NCBI GenBank assembly: GCA_964617105.1
Contig: CAZTWC010000081.1
Coordinates: 1-8,590 of the forward strand
DNA length: 8,590 nucleotides
Source: CAZTWC01 sp964617105 [NCBI: uncultured Myxococcia bacterium]
GTDB lineage: Bacteria; CAZTWC01
Direction of reading: 5' to 3'
The notes under the pieces were generated by a model. The model did no database searches, was not told the origin of the DNA, and was given only the letters and a program-made list of their open reading frames with translations. This document shows, one piece after another, positions 1-6,679 of the stretch (its first letter is position 1; every line of letters starts with the position of its first letter). Position numbers and translations under genes: made by a program.

Positions 1-24
1 CCTCACCCCTAACCCCTCACCCCT
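1..24. repeat. C-rich short tandem repeat within pglX, period 14
   Basis: CCTCACCCCT occurs at 1-10 and again at 15-24, separated by AACC. The array is cut by the window edge, so its length is unknown. It is in frame with pglX and encodes a Pro/Thr/Ser-rich stretch just before the conserved DDDGI block. Repeats of this CCCCTCACCCCTAA type are interspersed in some bacterial genomes. The link to that class is from memory and not tested here. Confidence 0.55.
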
Positions 25-668
25 CCTTCCCCCCCGACGACGACGGCATCATCCCCATCACCGACCAATCCTGGTTCGAAGACGATGCCACCGAGCGTTT
101 CATAACCTTCATCCGAACCGTCTGGCCAAAGGAAACACTGGAAGAAAACCTGCAATTCATCGCGGACAACCTGGAGCCTAAAAAAGGCGAAGCATCCCGC
201 GATACCATACGCCGGTATATCAGCAGCAACACGGCCAAAGGTTTTTATAAGCACCATATGCAGATGTATAAAAAGAGGCCCATCTACTGGAAATTCAGTT
301 CAGGAAAAGAGCAGGCTTTTGAGTGTCTGGTCTATCTGCACCGATACAATGAAGGTACCCTGGCAAGAATGCGGACTGAATATGTCATTTCATTGGCCGG
401 CAAACTAAATGCCCGTGTTGACCACTTACGTGAAGAGGAAGACTCCCCCAACCGTTCAGCGGCCGAGAAAAAGCGGTTTATGAAGGAGCGGGTTATAACC
501 GATAAGAAAATCGCTGAATTGCAGAAATTTGATGAACTGCTGCGGCATTACGCTGATAAACGAATCAAACTCGATTTGGATGACGGTGTGAAGGTCAATT
601 ATGGAAAGTTTGGCACGCTTTTGAGTGAAGTGAAAGCGGTTACAGGAAAGAAACCGGAGAACGATTGA
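3..668 (+). CDS. pglX: BREX-1 adenine-specific DNA methyltransferase PglX (BrxX), C-terminal part, 5' truncated by window
   Basis: The reading frame is open from base 3 to the TGA at 666-668, giving 221 codons with no start inside the window; the ATG at 258 is internal. PglX proteins are usually about 1,100-1,250 residues, so only the C-terminal fifth is seen, and the methyltransferase motifs lie upstream. Recognition rests on PglX C-terminal blocks: DDDGIIPITDQSWFEDDA near the start, then ETLEENLQFIADNL, a YKKRPIYWKFSSGK segment, AFECLVYLHRYNEGTLARMR, and the terminal LDDGVKVNYGKFG followed by VKAVTG. PglX is the site-specific adenine methyltransferase that marks host DNA in BREX and is also needed for phage exclusion. 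The first residues (SPLTPHPSFPP) come from a C-rich simple repeat. The gene is followed by a palindromic repeat and then accessory genes, not directly by pglZ. Confidence 0.93.
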   Translation, partial: SPLTPHPSFPPDDDGIIPITDQSWFEDDATERFITFIRTVWPKETLEENLQFIADNLEPKKGEASRDTIRRYISSNTAKGFYKHHMQMYKKRPIYWKFSSGKEQAFECLVYLHRYNEGTLARMRTEYVISLAGKLNARVDHLREEEDSPNRSAAEKKRFMKERVITDKKIAELQKFDELLRHYADKRIKLDLDDGVKVNYGKFGTLLSEVKAVTGKKPEND

Positions 669-686
669 TTATGATAAGAAAAAAAA

Positions 687-775
687 TTAACGCAAAGCCG
701 CGGAGGCGCAGAGCCGCAGAGATGGTTCTATATAATTTCTCTTTGCGTCTCAGCGCCTTTGCGCCTCTGCGTTAA
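687..775. repeat. Long imperfect palindrome, copy 1 (pglX/ATPase junction)
   Basis: The left arm begins TTAACGCAAAGCCGCGG at 687 and the right arm ends GCCTCTGCGTTAA at 775. The reverse complement of the right arm matches the left arm over about 36 positions with scattered mismatches, leaving an AT-rich loop around 724-739. It starts 18 bases after the pglX stop, preceded by an A-run, and ends 6 bases before the AGAAGGA ribosome binding site of the next gene. It belongs to the same family as the repeats at 2547, 3811 and 6563. No T-run follows the right arm, so it does not look like a classic intrinsic terminator. In RNA it would form a strong stem-loop. Confidence 0.88.
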
Positions 776-781
776 ACTATT

Positions 782-788
782 AGAAGGA
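782..788 (+). promoter_or_regulatory. Ribosome binding site deciding the ATPase start
   Basis: AGAAGGA lies just outside the right arm of the palindrome. Two tandem ATG codons follow, at 793 and 796. The spacing is 4 bases to the first and 7 to the second, so 796 is the better-placed start. The two differ by a single methionine. Confidence 0.6.
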
Positions 789-795
789 ATAGATG

Positions 796-1947
796 ATGTT
801 TATTTCAAGAGTTATCCTTAAAAACTGGCGCAATTTTTTAAAGGCCGATGTGTCGCTGCAGAAACGTAATTTCATTATCGGACCCAACGCATCCGGAAAA
901 TCTAATTTTCTAGATGCGTTCCGGTTTTTAAGAGATATCAGTTCACCAGACGGCGGCGGCATACAAAAATCTGTTCAGGATCGTGGTGGCATGTACAAAC
1001 TGCTCTGCCTGGCGGCTCACAAACCATCAAATATTGAAATTGAAGTGCAACTGTCAGAGGAGCCAGAAGAACATCCGTTGTGGACATATTCATTAGGGGT
1101 TACTCAGTTAAAAAATACTCCGCAAAAAGTTCTGATCACACATGAAAAAGTGTGGAAAAAGGATAAACTGATTCTAGACCGTCCTGACAGTAAAGATAAA
1201 AAGGATAAAGAGCGCCTTACACAAACCCATTTGGAGCAAGTCAACGCCAATACCGAATTCAGAGACATCGCCTCATTCTTCTCACAGATCAGATATCTTC
1301 ATCTTGTTCCCCAGTTACTCAAGCATCCTGAATCTTTCCACGGCAGAATAATAGCAAGAGATCCTTTTGGTCAGGATTTTCTGGAGCTTATTGCCAAAAC
1401 ACCTGAAAAAACAAGTGACAACAGACTTAAAAAAATATCTCAGGCGCTGCAGACAGCAATTCCGCAACTGAAAGAACTCAGGTTTCAACGTGATTCAGTG
1501 TCTGGAAAACCCCATCTTGAAACTCAACACTACCATTGGAAACCAAAGACTAACTGGCAGAAGGAAGAACAGTTTTCAGACGGCACGCTTCGTCTTATAG
1601 GTTTTTTATGGGCTGTTCTCGAAGGCAATCCAGTTCTATTGCTCGAAGAGCCTGAACTATCCTTAAACACAAGCATTGTAAGGCAGTTGCCCTCAATCAT
1701 CCACAGAATCGGGCAAAAGAAAAAACAGCAGATTTTAGTTTCGACCCATAGCCCGGATCTGCTGATGCATAAAGGTATTGACGGCAGGGAAACGCTTTTG
1801 CTTATCCCGGAAAAAGAGGGCACCAAAATAACGGCGGCAGCGGATATAATGGAAATAAAAACTCTGCTCGAAGCAGGCATGTCTGTAGCTGAGGCAGTGC
1901 TTCCAAGAACAAGAATCGACAATATTCAGCAGTTGGGGTTGTTCTAG
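796..1947 (+). CDS. OLD/RecF-like AAA ATPase, BREX accessory
   Basis: A 383-residue P-loop ATPase of the ABC/SMC-like branch (AAA_21/AAA_15 type). Numbered from 796, the N-terminus has the family's beta strand (FISRVILKNWRNF) and Walker A GPNASGKS at 29-36. The middle is a lysine-rich, poorly conserved region with KDKKDK near 133-138. FSDGTLR at 260-266 is a degenerate ABC signature, LLLEEPELSL follows as Walker B near 281-290, and STHSPDLL at 316-323 is the switch histidine motif. The EE in place of DE at Walker B is usual in OLD-type ATPases. No TOPRIM domain is fused; instead the next gene, sharing one base with this stop codon, encodes a TOPRIM-like protein, which suggests a two-subunit ATPase/nuclease complex. 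Such pairs (OLD class 2/Gabija-like, PARIS-like, RloAB-like) act in phage defence. I cannot assign it to one named system. Inference: ATP-dependent sensor or clamp for its partner. Confidence 0.85.
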   Translation: MFISRVILKNWRNFLKADVSLQKRNFIIGPNASGKSNFLDAFRFLRDISSPDGGGIQKSVQDRGGMYKLLCLAAHKPSNIEIEVQLSEEPEEHPLWTYSLGVTQLKNTPQKVLITHEKVWKKDKLILDRPDSKDKKDKERLTQTHLEQVNANTEFRDIASFFSQIRYLHLVPQLLKHPESFHGRIIARDPFGQDFLELIAKTPEKTSDNRLKKISQALQTAIPQLKELRFQRDSVSGKPHLETQHYHWKPKTNWQKEEQFSDGTLRLIGFLWAVLEGNPVLLLEEPELSLNTSIVRQLPSIIHRIGQKKKQQILVSTHSPDLLMHKGIDGRETLLLIPEKEGTKITAAADIMEIKTLLEAGMSVAEAVLPRTRIDNIQQLGLF

Positions 1948-2585
1948 TGGGCGATGTTTTCCTTTTTTTAGCGGTTGAGGATGAATTGAGCGAGCATGTC
2001 GCCAGGAAAGTTTTGCAGTCTGTATCTCCACTGTTCAAGATACATCAGGTGCTTGGCGGAAACGGTTTTACATATCTGAAGAAAAATATCGAGAAATTCA
2101 ATCAGATTGCCAGGTCAATACCCTTTCTTCTAATCACAGATCTGGATGCCGCTGATTGTCCGCCTACACTATTGCAGGAATGGGGAGCTGACGATTTGCA
2201 CAGCAACTTCATCCTCCGCATTGCCGTCAGGGAGATTGAATCTTGGATACTTGCGGACAGGTGTGGCTTTTCCGAATATTTTAAAATCAGTAAAGTCAAC
2301 GTGCCGAAAGAACCCGATGAAATCATGGACCCCAAACAGTATCTGGTTAACATCATAAGGAAAAAATGCCGAAAAAAGATTATTAAAGAAGACATTGTTC
2401 CGCCTAAGGGAGCGACCAGCAACCAGGGACCTGGTTATAATATTCGCATGGGTGATTTTGTTTACTCAGGATGGAATCCGGTTAAAGCGCAAGAGAACTC
2501 TGTGAGCCTTAATGGAGCAATTAAACGCTTAAAAAGTTTTATAAAATTAACGCAAAGCCGCAAAACCGCAGAGGCGCAGAGATAG
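1947..2585 (+). CDS. TOPRIM-like putative nuclease, partner of the upstream ATPase
   Basis: A 212-residue protein starting at GTG, whose first base is the last base of the ATPase stop TAG. A GGGG at 1934-1937 lies 9 bases upstream, consistent with translational coupling. Visible motifs fit a TOPRIM fold: a hydrophobic strand followed by VEDE (residues 10-13, candidate catalytic Glu11), then LLITDLD at 61-67 with a DxD pair (Asp65, Asp67). REIESWILAD at 95-104 resembles the conserved Glu/Trp-containing segment of DUF4276/RloB-like proteins. The family name is from motif memory only; RloB and AriB of PARIS are alternative relatives. The expected role is nucleic-acid cleavage triggered by the ATPase. 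The last 13 or so residues (KLTQSRKTAEAQR) are encoded by the left arm of a palindromic repeat, so the natural C-terminus probably ended near LKSF (about residue 198). Confidence 0.72.
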   Translation: MGDVFLFLAVEDELSEHVARKVLQSVSPLFKIHQVLGGNGFTYLKKNIEKFNQIARSIPFLLITDLDAADCPPTLLQEWGADDLHSNFILRIAVREIESWILADRCGFSEYFKISKVNVPKEPDEIMDPKQYLVNIIRKKCRKKIIKEDIVPPKGATSNQGPGYNIRMGDFVYSGWNPVKAQENSVSLNGAIKRLKSFIKLTQSRKTAEAQR

Positions 2586-2622
2586 AAAAAATACGCTTTG
2601 TGCCTTGACGACTCTGCGTTAA
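2547..2622. repeat. Long imperfect palindrome, copy 2 (overlaps 3' end of TOPRIM-like gene)
   Basis: The left arm TTAACGCAAAGCCGC starts at 2547 and the right arm ends GACTCTGCGTTAA at 2622, with an A-rich loop (GATAGAAAAAATA) near 2581-2593. The arms are unequal: the left has roughly one extra 8-9 base unit. Unlike the other copies, it starts inside a coding region: the stop at 2583-2585 lies at the loop. The next gene's AGGGG ribosome binding site follows within 10 bases of its right end. Confidence 0.86.
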
Positions 2623-2918
2623 ATATAATAGGGGTTAATATGCATAACCACGATAATAATAACTCAGGATTACAACGTTTCAGCGAAACCGGAGGCGATC
2701 TGTTTGAACGAGTGACTTCAATTCTGGAAGAAGCCAGAAAAAATGTCGTTCGCGCCGTCAACAGCAATATGGTTATCGCCTACTGGCTGATCGGGCGGGA
2801 AATCGTCCGTGAAGTTCAGAATGGCGATGCACGGGCGGAATATGGGAAGCAGATTATAGGAAAATTATCACAGCAATTAACCAAAAAGTATAAACATGGC
2901 TTTTCAGTTACCAATCTC

Positions 2919-2930
2919 CAAGGAAATTTT
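2919..2930 (+). other. Frameshift site in the DUF1016 gene with an AAATTTT heptamer
   Basis: The incoming frame reads CAA GGA AAT TTT and the family-like outgoing frame reads AGG AAA TTT TAT, a -1 relation. The bases A AAT TTT (2924-2930) fit the X XXY YYZ pattern of -1 slippery heptamers in the incoming frame. A slip there would give NLQGNFYQVYSER, two residues short of the usual NLxxMRxFY helix. A small deletion therefore explains the site more simply than programmed recoding. The palindromic core at 2963-2975 lies downstream but has only a 5-bp stem. Confidence 0.5.
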
Positions 2931-2955
2931 ATCAGGTATATTCTGAACGTTTACC

Positions 2956-3040
2956 AAAACAACACCCAATGGGTGCTAAATCTTTACAGTTAAATTTTCA
3001 ATCTGGAAAACCACGCCCAGCGGGTGACGAATCTGTTAAA
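2956..3040. repeat. In-frame imperfect direct repeat, period 51, with palindromic cores
   Basis: The 34 bases from 2956 match those from 3007 at about two thirds of positions. Each holds a small inverted repeat: CACCCAATGGGTG at 2963-2975 and CGCCCAGCGGGTG at 3014-3026. The period of 51 bases keeps the frame, and at protein level it reads KQHPMGAKSL and KPRPAGDESV. It sits in the linker between the DUF1016 N-terminal domain and the SWSHY block, where the family is variable in length. Confidence 0.5.
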
Positions 3041-3810
3041 GGGTTTTCACCACAACTTTCATGGTCACATTATCGAGCCTTAATGCGGGTTAATGATGAT
3101 AAAGCACGGTGGTTCTATGAACACGAAGCAATTACCTGCAGTTGGAACAAACGCGAATTGGAACGTAACATTAACTCATATTATTATGAACGCTTGCTCA
3201 AGAGCAATTATCCACAACAGATGCTGGAATCTGCAAGAAATGAGAATGTGACAGTTGATCCAGCCAGCGAAAGTCTGAAAGACCCTTATGTGCTTGAATT
3301 TCTCGAACTACCTGACATATATAATATACATGAAAGCCAGTTGGAATCCGCCATCATTACCAACTTGCAGCAATTTTTACTTGAACTTGGCAAAGGCTTT
3401 GCCTTTGTTGCCCGTCAGAAACGCCTTCAGTATGATGACGATTTTTTTTATATCGACCTTGTTTTCTATAACTATATTTTAAAATTCTTTTTATTGATTG
3501 ATTTAAAGATTGATGAACTCACTCATAAGGATGTGAGGCAAATGGACAGCTATGTCCGCATGTTCGATGATATTTCTACATCAAAAGACGACAACCCCAC
3601 CATTGGACTGATTTTGTGCACAAAAAAGAACAAAACTGTAGCAAAATACTCTGTTTTAAGCGAGCGAAAGCAGATATTTGCTTCAAAATACATGCTTTAC
3701 CTGCCAACAGAACAGGAACTTGTAAATGAATTGGAGCATAAACGACTTTTAATCGAGGATCGGCTGAGTATGGAAAACCATGAGGATGATTGACAATAAT
3801 AAAAAAAATA

Positions 3811-3884
3811 GACGCAAAGACGCGGAGACGCAGAGATAGAAAAAATACTCTTTGCGCCTTAGCGCCTTGGCGGCTCTGCGTTAA
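3811..3884. repeat. Long imperfect palindrome, copy 3 (DUF1016/pglZ junction)
   Basis: The left arm GACGCAAAGACGCGGAGACG starts at 3811 after an A-run. The right arm ends GGCTCTGCGTTAA at 3884, and the loop is AGATAGAAAAAATA-like near 3834-3847. The loop is nearly identical to that of the copy at 2547, so those two are probably the closest relatives. It lies 17 bases after the upstream stop, and an AAGG ribosome binding site for pglZ follows 6 bases after its right end. Confidence 0.86.
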
Positions 3885-3903
3885 ATTTTAAAGGCAAATA
3901 GAC

Positions 3904-6558
3904 ATGGATTTAAGAAAAATAACAGACGGCATAAACCAGCTTTTCACGGAAGACAACCGGATTGTCTTCTGGAACGATGCCAATGCAGAATTTGAAGAAG
4001 TGATAGATTCTTTGAACCTGGATGACATTGTTGTTCTTAACCTGGATAAAGAAGGTGAATTGGCCGTAAAGATACGCATCGAGTGTGAAGAGCCCGAAAA
4101 GCGGTTTTTACTTTACTCCGCCAAAGCGAAACCTTCCCATGAAGAGGACTGGTTGCTCGATATCCGCTGCTACAGTAAAACTTTCCATGCGGATCGCGCC
4201 GCCATGATTCTGACGGAACTGGGGCTTGTAAATCAGTTCATGCGCCCCCATATTGCAAAACGAATAGCCTTTTTCAATGCCAGAGAGAGGCTGAACAAAC
4301 TGCTGAAAACAGTTGAGCCGGAGGATACTGAGGAAAAACTGGATTTAAAAATCCTCGCTATTTTGACCAAAACAATTGAATCCGATTTTTTCTCCATTCT
4401 CATCAGCATTTTTCATTCAATTGCAGATGACCTGGACAAAGATGATGCTCATATTTCACAATTGGAAGAGCCGGCTGTTTTTAAAGATATTCAAAAATAT
4501 GGTCTTGATAATTTCTTTTGGGAACTGGTAAAACGGGAATTCGGTTATGAATCGGAAAATCCAAAGTTTTCCAATTTGCTTGTCAGGCTATTTGTCACTG
4601 ATTTTTCACGTTCTCTTCTTTCAGTGGATACGCCGGCGCCATTAAAGTCTCAACTGCTGCCGGACGGTATGCAGAGCGCTAATACATCGGTCTGCCTCTC
4701 CAGGTGGCGTGAGAGTATTACTTTTCATGAAAGTTATGATTTTATTTCCAATATGATAGCAAAAGCCGTCAATGTCGATGAACTTCTAACAGGCATTGAA
4801 TCAAGCGACATACAGGAGTGTGTTACTTTTCAGGCTGTGGAAAAGGCATTGATCAGGGGCATGAGAGATCATGTTCTTGGTTCGAAACGAGAGTTGGATC
4901 TTGAACAGTTCCTTTCAAACATTACTCTGAGAAAAGATAAACATTGGGTGACAAGCCAGTTGAAGGATTCAGACAATGTTACCCGCGAGGCTTACCGGCA
5001 AAGTTACCATGCCCTTTGCTGCGCCGCTGAACTGAAAGTTCTCAGAGAAAAATATAATGAAGGTTTCAGTTTCTCTTCTGCGGAAAAAATGTATAAGGCA
5101 TATGAAACCGAACTGTATCTGTTTGACAGGCTTTACCGGCATTTCAATGAAGCGGCGGAGATAGTGCAGAGTTATGGAGGCGATCTTTTAAAAGAACTCA
5201 GGGATTATGTGGAAAATCTTTACCTCGACTGGTTCATACCTCGCCTTTCCCTTGCCTGGGGTCATTTTTTAGAACCGGATGATAGTCAACCCAAGAAAGG
5301 ACTGTTAAATAAATGGCGGCTTGATTCTGTACAAAATCAGCATCAGTTCTACCTTAATCACATAAGCCCGCATGTAAAATCCACCAGCATCACCCGCAGG
5401 ATATTTGTGATTATAAGTGATGCTCTGAGATTTGAAGCCGCTCAGGAACTATTTGTCGAACTGAACAGCAAGCACCGTATAAAGGCTGAACTGTCGAGCC
5501 AACTAGGCGTTGTCCCGAGTTATACGGCACTGGGTATGGCTGCCCTTTTACCTTATAGCAATCTTTCATTTGGCGATCATGGGGAGGTTCTCATTGATGA
5601 CAAAGCAACAGCCGGAATCGATGCCAGAAAAAGAATATTATCTTTCCATGAGGGTATTGCAATCAAAGCCCATGACTTGATACAGATGAAACGTGACGAG
5701 GGACGTGAATTTATCAAGCCGTACAAAGTCGTTTATATCTACCACGATGAGATAGATGCCGTAGGCGATGATGCTAAAACAGAGGACAAGACCCTGCAGG
5801 CTGTAAGGCGAACCATAAATGACCTGGGACAACTTACAAAAGTTCTCATTAACCGTTTTAACGGCAGCCATATTATCATCACGGCAGATCACGGATTTTT
5901 GTTCAGGATGAGGCCCCTTGACGATGTCAATAAAAGTTTAATCAGGGAAAAACCTGCTAATGCCGTTCTTTCCAAAAAGAGATATATTATTGGTAAAAAC
6001 CTGGGCTCATCCTTAAAAGTGCTGAAACAGAACATCAAGATAACGACGAATGCTGATGGCGATATGGAGTTCTGGATACCCAAAGGGGTAAACCGTTTTC
6101 ACTTTGCAGGCGGTTCCCGGTTTGTGCATGGCGGCGCCATGCTTCAGGAGATAGTCGTCCCTGTAATTACAGTAAAAGCGATGAGAAAAGACGCTGCTGA
6201 AAAAGACCCTGTAAAAAATGTAAGCATCCAGCTTTTAGGCAGCAATCACCGTATCGTAATGAATCGCCATCGTTTTGAATTTATCCAGATGGATGCTGTG
6301 TCGAAAAAAACACTGCCTCTGACTGTCCAGGTAGCAGTCTGGGATGATGATGCGCCAATCAGTGATGTAGTTACCATAACTTTTGACAGTGCTTCCTCAC
6401 AAATAGACGAGCGGAAAAAGAGTGTGCTTTTAACATTGTCAGGCGGGCAATATGACAGGAAAAAAACATACAACATAGTCGTTCAAAATGCTGACAGCCA
6501 GATTGAACTGCAACGTTATCCGGTCACTATTGACTTGACTATTGCCAGTGATTTTTAA
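3904..6558 (+). CDS. pglZ: BREX-1 phosphatase-fold protein PglZ, type A
   Basis: A complete 884-residue protein, within the usual size for type A PglZ. The ATG at 3904 has AAGG 9 bases upstream. The N-terminal half (DLRKITDGINQLF, IVFWNDANAEFEE, then RAAMILTELGLVNQFM) is the family's conserved N-terminal region. The C-terminal half is an alkaline-phosphatase-superfamily domain with the expected metal and nucleophile sites: IISDALRFE (Asp506), PSYTALGMAALLP (Thr541, candidate nucleophile), YHDEIDAVGDD (His614-Asp615), TADHGFLF (Asp662, His663) and FVHGGAMLQEIVVP (His742). A beta-rich tail follows. PglZ is essential for BREX defence. Its phosphatase or metal-dependent hydrolase substrate is not settled, and it is thought to act with PglX. 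Nothing looks broken. Confidence 0.96.
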   Translation: MDLRKITDGINQLFTEDNRIVFWNDANAEFEEVIDSLNLDDIVVLNLDKEGELAVKIRIECEEPEKRFLLYSAKAKPSHEEDWLLDIRCYSKTFHADRAAMILTELGLVNQFMRPHIAKRIAFFNARERLNKLLKTVEPEDTEEKLDLKILAILTKTIESDFFSILISIFHSIADDLDKDDAHISQLEEPAVFKDIQKYGLDNFFWELVKREFGYESENPKFSNLLVRLFVTDFSRSLLSVDTPAPLKSQLLPDGMQSANTSVCLSRWRESITFHESYDFISNMIAKAVNVDELLTGIESSDIQECVTFQAVEKALIRGMRDHVLGSKRELDLEQFLSNITLRKDKHWVTSQLKDSDNVTREAYRQSYHALCCAAELKVLREKYNEGFSFSSAEKMYKAYETELYLFDRLYRHFNEAAEIVQSYGGDLLKELRDYVENLYLDWFIPRLSLAWGHFLEPDDSQPKKGLLNKWRLDSVQNQHQFYLNHISPHVKSTSITRRIFVIISDALRFEAAQELFVELNSKHRIKAELSSQLGVVPSYTALGMAALLPYSNLSFGDHGEVLIDDKATAGIDARKRILSFHEGIAIKAHDLIQMKRDEGREFIKPYKVVYIYHDEIDAVGDDAKTEDKTLQAVRRTINDLGQLTKVLINRFNGSHIIITADHGFLFRMRPLDDVNKSLIREKPANAVLSKKRYIIGKNLGSSLKVLKQNIKITTNADGDMEFWIPKGVNRFHFAGGSRFVHGGAMLQEIVVPVITVKAMRKDAAEKDPVKNVSIQLLGSNHRIVMNRHRFEFIQMDAVSKKTLPLTVQVAVWDDDAPISDVVTITFDSASSQIDERKKSVLLTLSGGQYDRKKTYNIVVQNADSQIELQRYPVTIDLTIASDF

Positions 6559-6562
6559 ATTT

Positions 6563-6658
6563 TTAACGCAAAGGCGCCAAGATGCAGAGGTGCAAAGATA
6601 ATTGTATTTTTTATACTTTGCGTCTTAGTGCCTTAGTGCCTTAGCGACTCTGCGCTAA
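6563..6658. repeat. Long imperfect palindrome, copy 4 (pglZ/brxL junction)
   Basis: The left arm TTAACGCAAAGGCGCC starts at 6563, only 4 bases after the pglZ stop. The right arm ends GACTCTGCGCTAA at 6658. The right arm carries a clear tandem expansion of CTTAGTGCC-like units (about 6624-6645), which makes it longer than the left arm and this copy the longest of the four. The loop is AT-rich (about 6598-6615). No T-run follows. The brxL ribosome binding site begins 10 bases further on. Confidence 0.87.
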
Positions 6659-6679
6659 ACTTAACAACAGGAAACTGTT

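Larger units (their letters stand above)
2640..3793 (+). pseudogene. DUF1016/YhcG-type PD-(D/E)XK nuclease, frameshifted
   Basis: One gene is split over two frames. The 5' part runs 2640-2993 from an ATG preceded by AGGGG, and carries the DUF1016 N-terminal block: ARKNVVRAVNSNMVIAYWLIGREIV, RAEYGKQIIGKLSQQLTKKY, and GFSVTNL. After that the frame goes wrong. Family-like sequence resumes in the -1 frame at about 2921 (RKFYQVYSERLP) and continues to the stop at 3791-3793. That part has LSWSHYRALMRV, RELERNINSYYYERLL, KDPYVLEFLELP and LGKGFAFVARQKR, then the PD-(D/E)XK core: YIDLVFY (Asp) followed by LLIDLKI (Asp in the usual Glu position, then Lys). It ends with FASKYMLYLPTEQELVNELE. The family normally has three residues between NL and the conserved (M)R; here only two bases separate them, equivalent to a 7-base deletion. 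DUF1016 proteins occur beside restriction and BREX-type defence genes. The rest of the C-terminal frame is intact, so the lesion is recent, is a sequencing error, or is bypassed. Confidence 0.82.

Noticed and set aside
687-775. Rho-independent terminators at the palindromes
   Set aside because: None of the four stems is followed by a T-run, and each is directly followed by the next gene's ribosome binding site in the same direction.
1530-1922. Antisense reading frames such as the one opposite the ATPase, and those at 2102-2422 and 7616-7885
   Set aside because: They lie wholly opposite well-recognised genes, show no family motifs and have no supporting start signals.
796-2585. Calling the ATPase/TOPRIM pair a PARIS (AriA/AriB) or RloAB system
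   Set aside because: The general design matches, but I do not see enough specific motifs to choose one named family without a profile search.
2598-2639. Upstream TTG start for the DUF1016 gene, giving 14 extra residues
   Set aside because: It lies in the right arm of a palindromic repeat and has no good ribosome binding site, whereas ATG 2640 follows AGGGG at proper spacing.
2969-3793. ATG 2969 as the start of an independent gene
   Set aside because: No ribosome binding site precedes it, and family-like sequence in the same frame begins earlier, near 2921, so it is the second half of a broken gene.
687-6658. CRISPR array
   Set aside because: The four repeats are kilobases apart, palindromic and diverged, with genes and not spacers between them.
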